This document shows positions 20,381 through 31,431 of a DNA stretch of 64,000 nt, in pieces. Position 1 is the stretch's first letter. Each line of letters opens with the position of its first letter. The notes under the pieces were generated by a model, which had not been told where the DNA came from, did not search any database, and was given only the letters and a program-made list of their open reading frames with translations. The position numbers and the translations under genes are program-made. Source of the stretch: Agapanthus africanus (lineage: Eukaryota; Streptophyta; Magnoliopsida; Asparagales; Amaryllidaceae); assembly GCA_030015575.1 (NCBI GenBank), contig JASDDO010000026.1, positions 74,858,530-74,922,529 on the forward strand. The letters run 5' to 3'.

Positions 20381-22544
20381 TGTAAGTCCATGCTACCTCT
20401 CCCGGTACTTTCGGGAATGCGGAATTTGGTAAAAAACGATTTTCTTAAAGATGGTAACATGGACCTAAAACCCGGATCTTGGTTAAACATCTATCTAACA
20501 ACCTAACTACGAGTTTCTAGCTACTCGGTTAGGGGGTTATACCTTGCTTGTATTGAACTCCTTCGTCTTCAAGCTCCGATGGTGGTCCGGATTGGCTTCT
20601 TCCCGTCGTCTCCATACGCCGAAGATAGATCCACCTGAAAGCTCCAACCTTTAGCTCCTTCTTCGTTCTTTAAAGAAACTAGTTCACTTGGTTTGCTAAA
20701 CCTAGTGAATTAGAATGAGTAGAGAAGAGTTTGTATGGGATTTTAACTATGGTTCTTGATTCTCAACTCATGAGACAAGAGAACCATAGAATCAAGAGAG
20801 GGAGCAAGAGGTTGAGGGTGAGAGCAAAAACAAGAGAGCTCAAGAACAAGAGAGAGAATGAGCAAGTCTTTTGTCTCTCACCCTCTCATAATCCAAAGTC
20901 ATGATAACTCATCATACTAAAAAAAGTCTTATGTGATGGTTGAAGCAACCATAACCATATCATTTCATGCACTCATTTTACACAAATGAGCAAGCAAACA
21001 AAAGTCTTTGCCATGAAATGATGGCTATGGTTATCATGATGGTCAACTAGTCAAGCCTAGTCAACCGGTCAACAAAGTCAACAAGTCAACAAAAGTCAAC
21101 AAGTCAACAAAGTCAACAAAAGTCAACAACCATGTCACCATAATACTTAATTAATATAATAGTTAATCACATATCATATTCTCATTAGGGTTGAGCAAAA
21201 AGTCAAATAGTCAACGGTCAACTGTCAACAACCCTAATGAGAATCCGCTACCTCTGCCTCCCTGTCAACTGTGCATACACACCCGCATCCGCGTTCCGAG
21301 GAACACGAATGCACACTGGATAAATCCAATCCCAAAAGGTACACTAGGATCTGGCTCAAACCAAAGCCCGCTAGTGTAAACTGTCCGGACACTGTACGTG
21401 CACAAGTGCACGGATGTGACCGAACCCTGTCGCAAAACCATGCGACCTGTCGCAATACCATGCGACCTCTACTCTTTTGCCTAAAGGCGAAAAGCTTTCT
21501 GTGTGGGACTCTAAAGACTCGACACTACGCTGGCAGTGGGTTTAACCACAGACCGCAAGCGGCACTAGCTGTGCGTAACGGTCCCCAGGTAATGCCGACA
21601 AGAAGACCGACGAGGCGAAACCCATCTGAACTCCTACTGAGCCTGAGTGTGACATTCTCCGTACAGTCCGGTCTGTTCGTCTGATACATCGCATGGCGGG
21701 CCTAGGGGGCGGTAAACGTCAGTCCCCCAATAGCGGTACAAGTCGTGCCGGAGCGAAGCCCAAAACACCCTGAGATAACACTGGAAACCTACCAGTATAT
21801 CTCGTTTGCCCTGGCCAGGGACTACTCGTGTAATGGCTCTCCTAGACACAGCGCGATGTCAACCCCCAATACCGGGAGAGACGAATCCTGTCTAACCGTC
21901 ACTGCCTCCAAGTGCTTCGGGACTGCACCCAACCACTACCTGTTTGCACGACTCCTTTGAGCCGTGGTAGGGTAGTGATCAAAGTACAGTGGGAACACAC
22001 TCGAGGCGAAGTGACAGTGTCAAGTCAGCGGACTAAGCTGTACTCATGTCACCTGGGAACTGATAACTGACGATAGGCATAATACCAACTAGTCAGTTCC
22101 CGACGAGTCCTGTCCAGTGTACCCGTAACCTAACGAGCACCCGCATACTATCTCAAGTACGACGTACTGACGGCTGTGGGACAGACCGTCTCCCACACTG
22201 GGATGAGAAGCGCATGCGCTGGTCTACTCCGGAGTATCGATGCCCTGTCTCGATAGTCCTGCGACCAGGGACCTGCATAAGGATGCGCTTATAGATTACC
22301 CAGCCCCACTAGTGTGACGGCCATCACATCGCTGGTAATCAAGCAAAGATCCTAAGGGCTCCACTAATGTGTATATGCGATATACAAAAATAAACACATG
22401 TACACATTGAAGTAGAAACAAACCAAGTAGCATACTACTATTTTGAGCAAGATTGTATATACAAGGTGAATATCCCAAGCTTCCATTAAGTAATATACAA
22501 ACTAGTATGATACAGTAATGGCCTCTAGGGCATATACACTAACA
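20381..22544 (-). repeat. 5' LTR of G
   Basis: It is 2164 bp, begins TGTAAGTCC and ends CACTAACA. It is nearly identical to 12133-14310, including the W-box cluster at 21041-21221, but lacks one 14-bp copy of a direct duplication (aatgagcaagaaag). Confidence 0.95.
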
Positions 22545-22549
22545 GAAAC

Positions 22550-24243
22550 TAGGGTTTGGTGTCCTGGGTTTAGAAGGGAGGCGAGGCGAGGCAGGGAACA
22601 TGACGACGACGACGAGGTATGGTCGCCGAGGAGGTCTCCGACGAGGTAGGAAGTGTAGGTGTTGCATTCGGAGAAAGTGGGTGCAAGGGTTTACAGGGAA
22701 ATCGTCGGGTGAAGGGATACATAGGTGAGGAGGTGGTCGAGAGGGGAGACCGACAAGAATGGTCGGCGGTGAGGCCGACGAGATGGAGGCAGGGATCACC
22801 GGCGAGGAGGGTGTGCGCAGGCTCGGGGAAATAAGGCCGTCGAGGAGTGCAGGGAAGGTAAGGATGAGGTCGATGAGAGGGAGATGGGAGCAGACGAGGG
22901 TGGTGACGAGAATGGTGGCGACGGCGAGGGGTTGCTGGCGACGAGGGTGACGGCGATGAGAAGTTGGAGAAGATGGGTTTTCTGTGGGTTCTCGGGTGAT
23001 GGGTTCGTCGGGCTGCAGGTGTGGGTGATGGTGGTGTCGGGGTTGGAGAGAGGTGAGGAAGACGAGTGGAGGCCAACGAGGAAGTGGGGTCGCCGGTGGT
23101 GAAGGGTGCAGGTGAAGGAGGTGTGCAGGCGACGGGCGTGGGTATGGGTTGCAATGGTCGGGGAGAAGAGGTGAGCGAGGAGAGGAGGTCGAGGAGTGGA
23201 CGAGGGCGTGGGGGCGACGGCGATGAGAGGACGGCGACGAGCACGACCGCGATAGGCGAGCGCAAGGCAAGAGCAGGGAAAGGATTCTCGTGAGGAAGAG
23301 AGAGGAAGGCCTGGGGAATAGGGTTTTTGATATATAAAAGAATAGGAAATGTAAATATATAAGAGTGAGAGAGAGAGAGACGAGAGAGAAAGAGAGAGAG
23401 AGAGATAGAGAAAGAACGAGAAGAGAGAGAGAGAGAAAAATAGAGATCGAGAGGAGAGAGAGAGGGAAAAGGAACAGTAGGGAGAAAGAAAGTTGGCAGC
23501 ACTCGCGAAGAAAGAAAGAGAGAAGAGAGAGAGAAAGAGAAGGGAAGAAAGAGAGTCTCGGTGGTGTTGGGGCCCAGTAAAAAAAGGGGAACTGGGATTG
23601 GTTGAGAGAAAAAATTTAAAGAGATTTTAATTGTTAAAATATTTTATTTAGTTGTGAAAGAAATCTGGGCTGTTAAGAAAATATTTAATGAATTAAAGGA
23701 ATTTAAGAATTAATAAAATTTGGCGGGATACAAAATAATTCAGAAATGTGCCCGGGTCGGGTCCAAAATTTTGGATTTGAGATACGAAAATTATTTGTGA
23801 GTTCTAAAACTTAAAATGAAGGATTATGTAATAGAAATGCATACCCCCAAGAACGGACGCACGTACGTGCGCGTAGCCATCCAAACACGTCCGTTTCACT
23901 GAACGGGACGAGTACACGATGTAAGGACGCTACCACAGGCTTAGGGTATCAAGCAGGCTATGAAATGCAATTTTAAATTATTTTTCGTGATTTAAATTGT
24001 TATATGCAAAAGATGCGATATTAGATAAAAATACCAGTATATATTAAATTATGAGATGCACTAGCCCATACAACAAGTCAAGGTAATCTATAAATAAGAG
24101 TCAAACAGGTTCAAGTAAGCGGGTCGGGTCAAATGCACGTAATATGTAAAATACCATTCGCACCCAAACACGCTAAATCAAGAAAAGACCACGGTTAGTA
24201 AATATGGAAACTGGAATTGGTATAAATGAACTCGGGTGTTACA
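22550..24243 (-). repeat. 3' LTR of F, inner part
   Basis: It resumes the LTR split by G and ends GGTGTTACA at 24243. It matches 29750-31431. It includes a GC-rich stretch of low-complexity Ser/Pro reading frame, a GA-rich microsatellite at about 23365-23575 and a TATA-like element at 23329-23338. Confidence 0.9.
23329..23575 (-). promoter_or_regulatory. TATA-like element with CT-rich upstream tract, LTR of F
   Basis: On the sense strand CTTTTATATATC (plus 23329-23340) is preceded by about 230 bp of CT/GA-dinucleotide-rich sequence. This is a common core-promoter layout in plants. The right LTR repeats it at about 30534-30740. The transcription start is inferred to lie near 23300. Confidence 0.45.
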
Positions 24244-24346
24244 TTATATCCAACTACAAAAGAATTTCGTCCTCGAAATTCCAAGAACAAGATAGGATAA
24301 ACAAACAAGAAATTACAGAAATAGATGGGGAAAGTTCTGTCGGACT

Positions 24347-25600
24347 TCATCTTCTCATTCCCAAGTTGACTCTCATGTGAGCGATTACTCCAAGAAACAA
24401 GTACAAGAGGGATAACCTTATCTTAAGAACCTTTTCCTTTCGATCCACAATCGACATCAGTCGCTCCTTAAAATTTAAATCTTCACGTACAGTCAGCTCC
24501 GAATGATCCCACACATGTGTTTTGTCTCGAACATACTTACAGAGTTGAGATATATGAGACACGTCATGAACATTCGCCAAGGATTGCGGTAACGCCAATC
24601 GATACGCCACCTCACCGACACGCTCCAAAATCTCAAAGGGTCCGACGAATCGAGGACTGAGCTTTCCTCGACTTCTGAAACGAATCACCCCTCTAGTCGG
24701 TGATACCTTCAAGAATACCAAATCACCAACGGCGAACTCTAGAGGTCTTCTCAACTTATCTGCCTAACTCTTTGTCAGTCTCGTGCTGCTTCATATGATT
24801 CCGGATAGTGTTAATCTTCTCAACTGTTTGCACGATCAAATCCGGTCCCAACAATTTTCGTTCTCTAACATCGTCTAGCAAACAGGTGAACGACACTTGC
24901 GACCGTATAAAGCTTCGAATGGAGCCATCTGAATAGTCGCCTAAAATTGTTGTTGTAAAAAAACTCCACTAAATATAGATGATCCTCCCATGAACACTTG
25001 AAGTCTAACATGCACGTTCTCAACATGTCTCCAAGAGTTTGGATCGTTCTCTCCGACTGGCCATCTGTTTGAGGATGATAAGCTGTGCTAAACTTCAAAC
25101 GAGTCCCTAAACTTTCCTGTAAGCTCCTCCAGAAGTGTGATAAGAAACGGGTGTCACGGTCGGACACGATGATCACCGATACTCCATGCAATCTTACAAT
25201 CTCCAGCATGTACCGTTCTGCCAAAACTTCTGTTGATTGACCAACTCGAAATGGTATGAAATGAGCCGTTTTGGTCAATCGATCAACAATCACCCAAACT
25301 GCATGTTGCCCTTTGGACTCCGCGGTAAAGCTGTCACGAAATCCATGTTTATATATTCCTACTTCCATTGAGAAATCGGAAGTGGTTACAATAAACCAGC
25401 AACCCGTTGATGTTCAGCCTTAACTTACTGACACACCAAGCACTTTGCTACAAGCGGACAATCACCCGTTTCATGCCTCCCTACCAGAAATGCTGTCGTA
25501 GATCACGGTAGATCTTCATGCCTCATAGATGTACGGAATACGCGTACCTGTGTGCCTCCTTCATAACTTCTTCACGAATATCTCCTTATGGCATACACAG
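24347..25600 (-). pseudogene. pol: Gypsy integrase of F
   Basis: In sense order: remnants of the zinc-binding N-terminus near 25400-25600, then the catalytic core with VIVDRLTKTAHFIPFR, SDRDTRFLSHFW and STAYHPQTDGQSERTIQ. The C-terminal part has LEFAVGDLVFLKVSPTRGV, GKLSPRFVGPFEIL and VSHISQL. It ends in a degenerate chromodomain-like tail (DLNFKERLMSIVDRKEKVL). Frames change near 24760 and 25370, so it is inactive. The tail type is what suggests a Del/Tekay-like chromovirus. Confidence 0.9.
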
Positions 25601-26990
25601 ACGGTTACCATATCGCAACGAACCATCTTCATGAATTAACAAGTCTGTTCGAAGTCCAGCTTCAACCTGTTCTCGAAACCTTTGCAATCTTGGGTCCTTC
25701 GACTGCACTGCTTTAATACTCTCGATCAATGACGACTGTACTTGCAGCTGCATCAACTGTCCTGAAGAATGCGGTAGCACGATCTCCAACTCGAATCTCC
25801 GAAAGTCTTCCATAAGCTCCTTCTGTGCAGTCAACATCTGAATTGCTGGCAACCGACTAAGCGCATTCGGCACAACATTAACTTCCCCGGATGGTACTTA
25901 AGATCAAGATCGTAGTCAGCCATCAGCTCCAACCATCTACGATGCCTCATATTAAGCTCCTTCTGTGTGAACACATACTTCAGGCTTTTTTGATCGGTGA
26001 ATACTTCGACCCTTTCGCCCAATAAGTAGTGTCTCCAAATCTTTAAAGCGAAAATCACAGTTGCTAGCTCCAAATCATGAGTTGGGTAATTCTTCTCATG
26101 GGTCTTCAACTGTCTCGATGCGTAAGCTATAACCTTCCCATGCTGCATCAAAATACATCCCAATCCTTTCCCAAATGCGTCACTGTGAATCACCAATCCT
26201 TCGGAACCGTCTAGTATGGTCAAAATAGGAGCGGTTATCAATCTCTGCTTCAACGTCTCAAAAGCTGACGCACGCTTATCCATCCACACAAATGGTACTT
26301 CCTTGCGCGTAAGCTTGGTCAAAAACTCAGCCAAACGAGCAAAATTCTCCACGAACCTTCTGTAATAGCCGGCAAGTCCAAGAAAACTTCTGATCTCTGC
26401 TACGTTCTTCGGAATCAGCCAATTTTGAACTGCTGCAGTCTTCTCGGGATCAACGGCGATTCCATCTCCGGATACGACATGTTCCAAAAACTTCACTTCT
26501 TCAAGCCAAAACTCGCACTTGCTCATCTTTGCATATAATTTTTCTTGTCTCAACGTCTGCAGTGCGATCTTCAAGTGTTCTGCATACTCTTCAGTACTCC
26601 TTTGAGTAGCCCAGAATATCATCAACGAACACCACTATAAACTGGTCCAAGAATGGTGAAAAGATTCGGTTCATCAAGTCCACAAATATCGCCGGTGTAT
26701 TCGTTACTCCGAAGGGCATCACTAATACTCGTAATGTCCATACCGAGTTCGGAACACAGTCTTGCAAATATCTTCTGGTTTAACTCGGACCTGATGATAT
26801 CCGGACCGCAAATCCAGCTTCGAGAATACTCTCGCGCCACTAAGCTGCTCGAACAATTCTCCAATGCGAGGGATCGGGTACTTGTTCTTAATAGTCACCC
26901 GGTTTAATTCTCGATAATCGATGCACATCCTCCTTGTGCCATCTTTCTTCTTTACTAGAAGAACTGGAGTTTCCCAATGCGAGTTACTGC
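25586..26990 (-). pseudogene. pol: Gypsy reverse transcriptase and RNase H of F
   Basis: Motifs in sense order are [35 protein letters not shown] and the catalytic FVDDIL near 26605. Then come [14 protein letters not shown], the RNase H region [13 protein letters not shown] and [20 protein letters not shown], and KYHPGK. At least two frame changes occur (around 26622 and 25870). The copy cannot make an active enzyme. Confidence 0.92.
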
Positions 26991-27103
26991 TGCGAATCCA
27001 ACCCTTTTCAAGTAATTCAGTAACCTACTTCTTTACTTCTTCCAACTCCACTGGTGCCATTGAATAGTACGTCTTTGAGATTGGCGCTGCACCAGAAACA
27101 AGA

Positions 27104-27592
27104 TCAATCACAAACTCCATGCCTCACTTCGGCGGTAAACCCGATATGCCCTCGAACACGTCCATGAACTCTCGGAATACATTCGGCGCTTCTTCTTAAT
27201 AACTTCCATCGACGAAAGAACATTGTTTGCCGGCCTAGCCCTAAACTCGACTGGCCCCACAGAACTACTTCCTCCAGCAAAACAACCTCCGGATGTCCGG
27301 GAATCTGGAAATTCGCTTTCCTTGCTCTACAATCAATGTGAGAGTGGAAGGTGCCAAGAAAATCCATTCCCAAGACAACAACAAACAAGGAATGCACCGG
27401 AATTGAATAATTCCAATGCGGGAAAGATATGAACAAGTAGGATACCAAGATGACTTCTTCCGAAGTCAAGATACTGAAGAGGATTAAGCACGGTAAGCAA
27501 GATTCAAGCTGGCGGTAAAACAAGAACTGGTAAGAAATGAAACCGAGAGAAGCAAGGTAATATAACAACCATGAAACAAGGAAGTGAATCAA
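27104..27592 (-). pseudogene. Protease C-terminus / RT linker remnant of F
   Basis: Only the segment VVLGMDFLGTFHSHIDC with KANFQIPGHPEV is recognisable. It corresponds to the end of gypsy protease and the linker to RT. The sequence before it (27420-27919) shows no gag or protease active site, so gag and the protease N-terminus have been lost by deletion. Confidence 0.7.
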
Positions 27593-27919
27593 GACCAGGA
27601 CTCCAAGTTATTTAAATAGAGTACCGCATTGTAACCATACTGCAGTTCATGGGTACAATTACATAACTCTACTCAAGTCGCCCAAATCCTAGTATCAGAA
27701 TCAAAGAACAGGGAGAAACAATAGAGAACCAAAAAGGTATCAAGCCGAGATGCAAAGTTGTTTGCATATCGTCAAGACATAGGATAAAAGAAAGATATGA
27801 TTCAAGAATCACGATAACAAGGTGGCAGGACATGTTCCTAATCACGAGTATTCTGATTCGTGTATTGGGTCCAATACCCAACTACAAAAAGAATCAAACC
27901 AGATTAACCTAAATCTTAT

Positions 27920-27932
27920 GGCTCTGATACCA
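27920..27932 (-). other. Primer-binding site of F (initiator Met tRNA)
   Basis: The sense sequence TGGTATCAGAGCC lies nine bases inside the LTR end at 27942. It is the same motif as in G but independently placed. Confidence 0.88.
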
Positions 27933-27941
27933 ATAGAACCA

Positions 27942-30900
27942 TGTCACGCCCCGCTTCCCATAGTACGCTAAGATGGGCACGTGACATACCCAACCATGCT
28001 ACCTGTGGATGGGAAAAATCCTTCCACAGTCACATTACGACTGTAGAGATATCAAGGACAGGAAAATAAACTAAACTATCTAGTACATGTCCATGAGCCA
28101 GAATAAATGAGTTAAGAAATGATAATATGCGGAAGCAAAAGATCCAATAAATGAAACACCAGGAAAGTAAAATTGCATACCAACCGGATCTTCACCGCTT
28201 GGTCTAACAGCGGCAATACTCCTGATCAGTCTGCAACAAAGGTAGAGGATCTGGGCCATGCAAAACCCAGACGTCAGCGCGTCATAACATCAAGCAATAA
28301 TATAAACATAGAGTAGCAATACATGCAAGTATGAACATAAATGGTAAACAAGCATAACAGTGATACAAATAAGGACAGTGGGGTAGTGTGTAGTGAGTTA
28401 TCTAAACTGGTCTATCGGGTTAACTACTCTCAAGTCTTTGAAATCAATTTGATGAATCATCGATGTAACTCAATAGTATCCCGTGCATGCTCAGGACCAC
28501 GGTCTAAGACTCTCGGGCTGAAACCGAGACATGCCGCTAGGCACTAAAACAGGAAATATGTAAAGACGAACGATATCAGCAGCATCATCCCAAGGCTGGC
28601 CTAGCCTCTAAAACTGATCAGTATAAGCAAGCAACTGTCGAGTTACAAATCAGGTTTCATCATTGATTTCCCCATACCCCCAAGTTATAAGTGTTCAAGT
28701 CATGTATTCAAATAATCTGGAGCTAATGCCAACACAGGATCAAGCAGGTACAGGTTTGTCTGGATAGACAACAGGAACGGTCCGTGAGGACAACAGGTCA
28801 GGTTTGTTAGCATTAGACACAAGATCAGGTAACAGGTAAGACCATGGTACATCAGGTCAAGCCAGGTAATATATAAAGGTGTCATGTTATGTCAAGAGTT
28901 GTACGGTACCATGGCGGGTCAAGTAATATGTGTGGCAAGTCATGTCAGGGTGTACAAGATATCATGTGGGTGCTCATCATCAAACTAGCATAATCATGGT
29001 TATAAATAAAAAAGCATGTGTACTAATAGAATCAACAAACTGAAACTTGTAACGTGAAATACAATCAGGTACAGATTAAGGTATGTAGATGCACAGTTAT
29101 CAGTTGGGTTTAAGGGATAGTTTCAATATTACACGGATACAGTATAAAAAATATGGATGTTAAATCATGTTAGTATGTATTAAGTAATCTAGAGATGCCA
29201 TGATATGTATAATATGTTCAATGGATGCAATTATAACTAGAACAGGTTAAAGATGCACGCGGGTGTCCAATAAAGTAAAACTATAGAAAGGGTACCATAG
29301 ACTATGTAAATATTTATTATGTAAGTTAGCATACAGATGTGGTTACTAGGTGTAGTACACTAAAATGCAATGGTTATAATTTGAGTTCCGAATTTGAAGT
29401 TATAAACGGAACATCGAACGGTTAAATTGAAATAGGTGACTTTGGATTCAATCTATAAATTTACTATTTAAATAATAGTGGTAAACTCATACAGATAGCA
29501 TGTAGCAAGTTTCACTTGCCTGAACGGATATCAAAGCGGTACGTGCCACGGCGGATATCGGGAAAAACGTCGCGATATGTCCATGCGAGCACAGAACAGA
29601 ACCAGGTATGGCAAGAACACGATCACGCTATCTGGAACGTCCCCAGGGTCACCCGGATCAACAACGATGGGCAAGGCTCCGTCGATCACCGGAAAACGCG
29701 TATTCACGAAATCAAGAAAAGGAGAATAAGAAGAAAAGAAGAAGATGAAGAAACTAGGGTTTGGTGTCCTGAGTTTAGAAGGGAGGTGAGGCGAGGCAGG
29801 GAACATGACGACGACGAGGAAGTACGGTCGCCGAGGAGGTCTCCGGCGAGGTAGGAAGTGTAGGTGTTGCATTCGAAGAAAGTGGGTGCAAGGGTTTACA
29901 GGGAAATCGTCGGGTGAAGGGACAGATAGGTGAGGAGGTGGTCGAGAGGGGAGAGCGACAAGAATGGTCGGCGGTGAGGCCGACGAGATAGAGGCAGGGA
30001 TCACCGGCGAGGAGGGTGTGCGCAGGCTCGGGGAAAGAAGGCCGTCGAGGAGTGCAGGGAAGGTAAGGATGAGGTCGAGGAGAGGGAGATGGGAGCAGAC
30101 GAGGGTAGTGACGAGAATGGTGGCGACGGCGAGGGGTTTCCGGCGACGAGGGTGACGACGAGGAGAAGTTGGAGAAGATGGGTTTTCTGTGGGTTCTCGG
30201 GTGATGGGTTCGTCGGGCTGCAGGTGTGGGTGATGGTGGTGTCGGGGTTGGAGAGAGGTGAGGAAGACGAGTGGAGGTCGACGAGGAAGTGGGGTCGCCG
30301 GCGGTGAAGGGTGCAGGTGAAGGAGGTGTGCAGGCGACAGGCGTGGATATGGGTTGCAATGGTCGGGGAGAAGAGGTGAGTGAGGAGAGGAGTTCAAGGA
30401 GTGGACGAGGGCGTGGGAGCGACGGCGATGAGAGGACGGCGACGAGCGCGACCGCGATGGGCGAGCGCAAGGTAAGAGCAGGGAAAGGATTCTCGTGAGG
30501 AAGAGAGAGGAAGGCCTGGGGAATAGGGTTTTTGATATATAAAAGAATAGGAAATGTAAATATATAAGAGAGAGAGAGAGACGAGAGAGAGATAGAGAAA
30601 GAACGAGAGGAGAGAGATAGAGAGAAAAAGAGAGATCGAGAGGAGAGAGAGGGAAAAGGAACAGTAGGGAGAAAGAAATTTGGCAGCACTCGCGAAGAAA
30701 GAAAGAGAGAAGAGAGAGAGAAAGAGAAGGGAAGAGAGAAAGTCTCGGTAGTGTTGGGGCCTAGTAAAAAGAAAGGGAACTGGGATTGGTTGAGTGAAAA
30801 AATTTAAAGAGATTTTAATTGTTAAAATATTTTATTTAGTTGTGAAAGAAATCTGGGCTGTTAAAAAAATATTTAATGAATTAAAGGAATTTAAGAATTA

Positions 30901-31431
30901 ATAAAATTTGGCGGGATACAAAATAATTCAGAAATGCGCCCGGGTCGGGTCCAAAATTTTGGATTTGAGATACGAAAATTATTTGTGAGTTCCAAAACTT
31001 AAAATGAAGGATTATGTAATAGAAATGCATACCCCCAAGAACGGACGCACGTACGTGCGCGTAGCCATCCAAACACGTCTGTTTCACTGAACGGGACGAG
31101 AACACGATGCAAGGACGCTACCTCAGGGTTAGGGTATCAAGCAGGCTATGAAATACAATTTTAAATTATTTTTCGTGATTTAAATTGTTATATGTAAAAG
31201 ATGCGATATTAGATAAAAATACCAGTATATACTAAATTATGAAATGCACTAGCCCATGCAACAAGTCAATGTAATCTATAAATAAGAGTCAAACAGGTTC
31301 AAGCAAGCAGGTCGGGTCGAATGCACGTAATATGTAAAATACCATTCGCACCCAAACATGCTAAATCAAGAAAAGACCACGGATAGTAAATACGAAAACT
31401 GGAATTGGTATAAATGAACTCGGGTGTTACA
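27942..31431 (-). repeat. 5' LTR of F
   Basis: It is 3490 bp, begins TGTCACGCCCC and ends GGTGTTACA. It is the uninterrupted partner of 10320-12132 plus 22550-24243. Both copies contain the same low-complexity Ser/Pro reading frame (29531-30689 here), GA microsatellite and TATA-like site. Confidence 0.93.

Larger units (their letters stand above)
12133..22544 (-). mobile_element. Element G: Ty1/copia, nested in the LTR of F
   Basis: This is a complete copia insertion of 10.4 kb with perfect 5-bp duplications gaaac (12128-12132 and 22545-22549). The LTRs are 2178 and 2164 bp and nearly identical: about ten substitutions plus one 14-bp indel by eye. In sense order it has 5' LTR, initiator-Met primer site, a long 2.1-kb leader, gag, protease, integrase, RT, RNase H, polypurine tract and 3' LTR. 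Two frameshifts and three stops break the polyprotein. Confidence 0.95.
10320..31431 (-). mobile_element. Element F: Ty3/gypsy (chromovirus-like), nested in B
   Basis: The insertion starts TGTCACGCC at 10320 and ends GTTACA at 31431. It is flanked by perfect 5-bp duplications ggttt (10315-10319 and 31432-31436). Removing it restores an in-frame gag of B. LTRs are about 3.5 kb (left copy 3507 bp after removing G; right copy 3490 bp), and the primer site matches initiator Met tRNA. The internal region is only 3.7 kb and holds a decayed pol. Gag and most of protease are missing. The integrase C-terminus resembles the Del/Tekay-type chromovirus group. Confidence 0.9.

Noticed and set aside
22539-23502. 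Long Ser/Pro-rich minus-strand reading frames in the LTR of F, repeated at 29531-30689
   Set aside because: They are low-complexity and lie in GC-rich LTR sequence, and two overlapping frames are both open. Their presence in both LTRs reflects LTR identity, not selection. Where I checked, the start codon was TTG.
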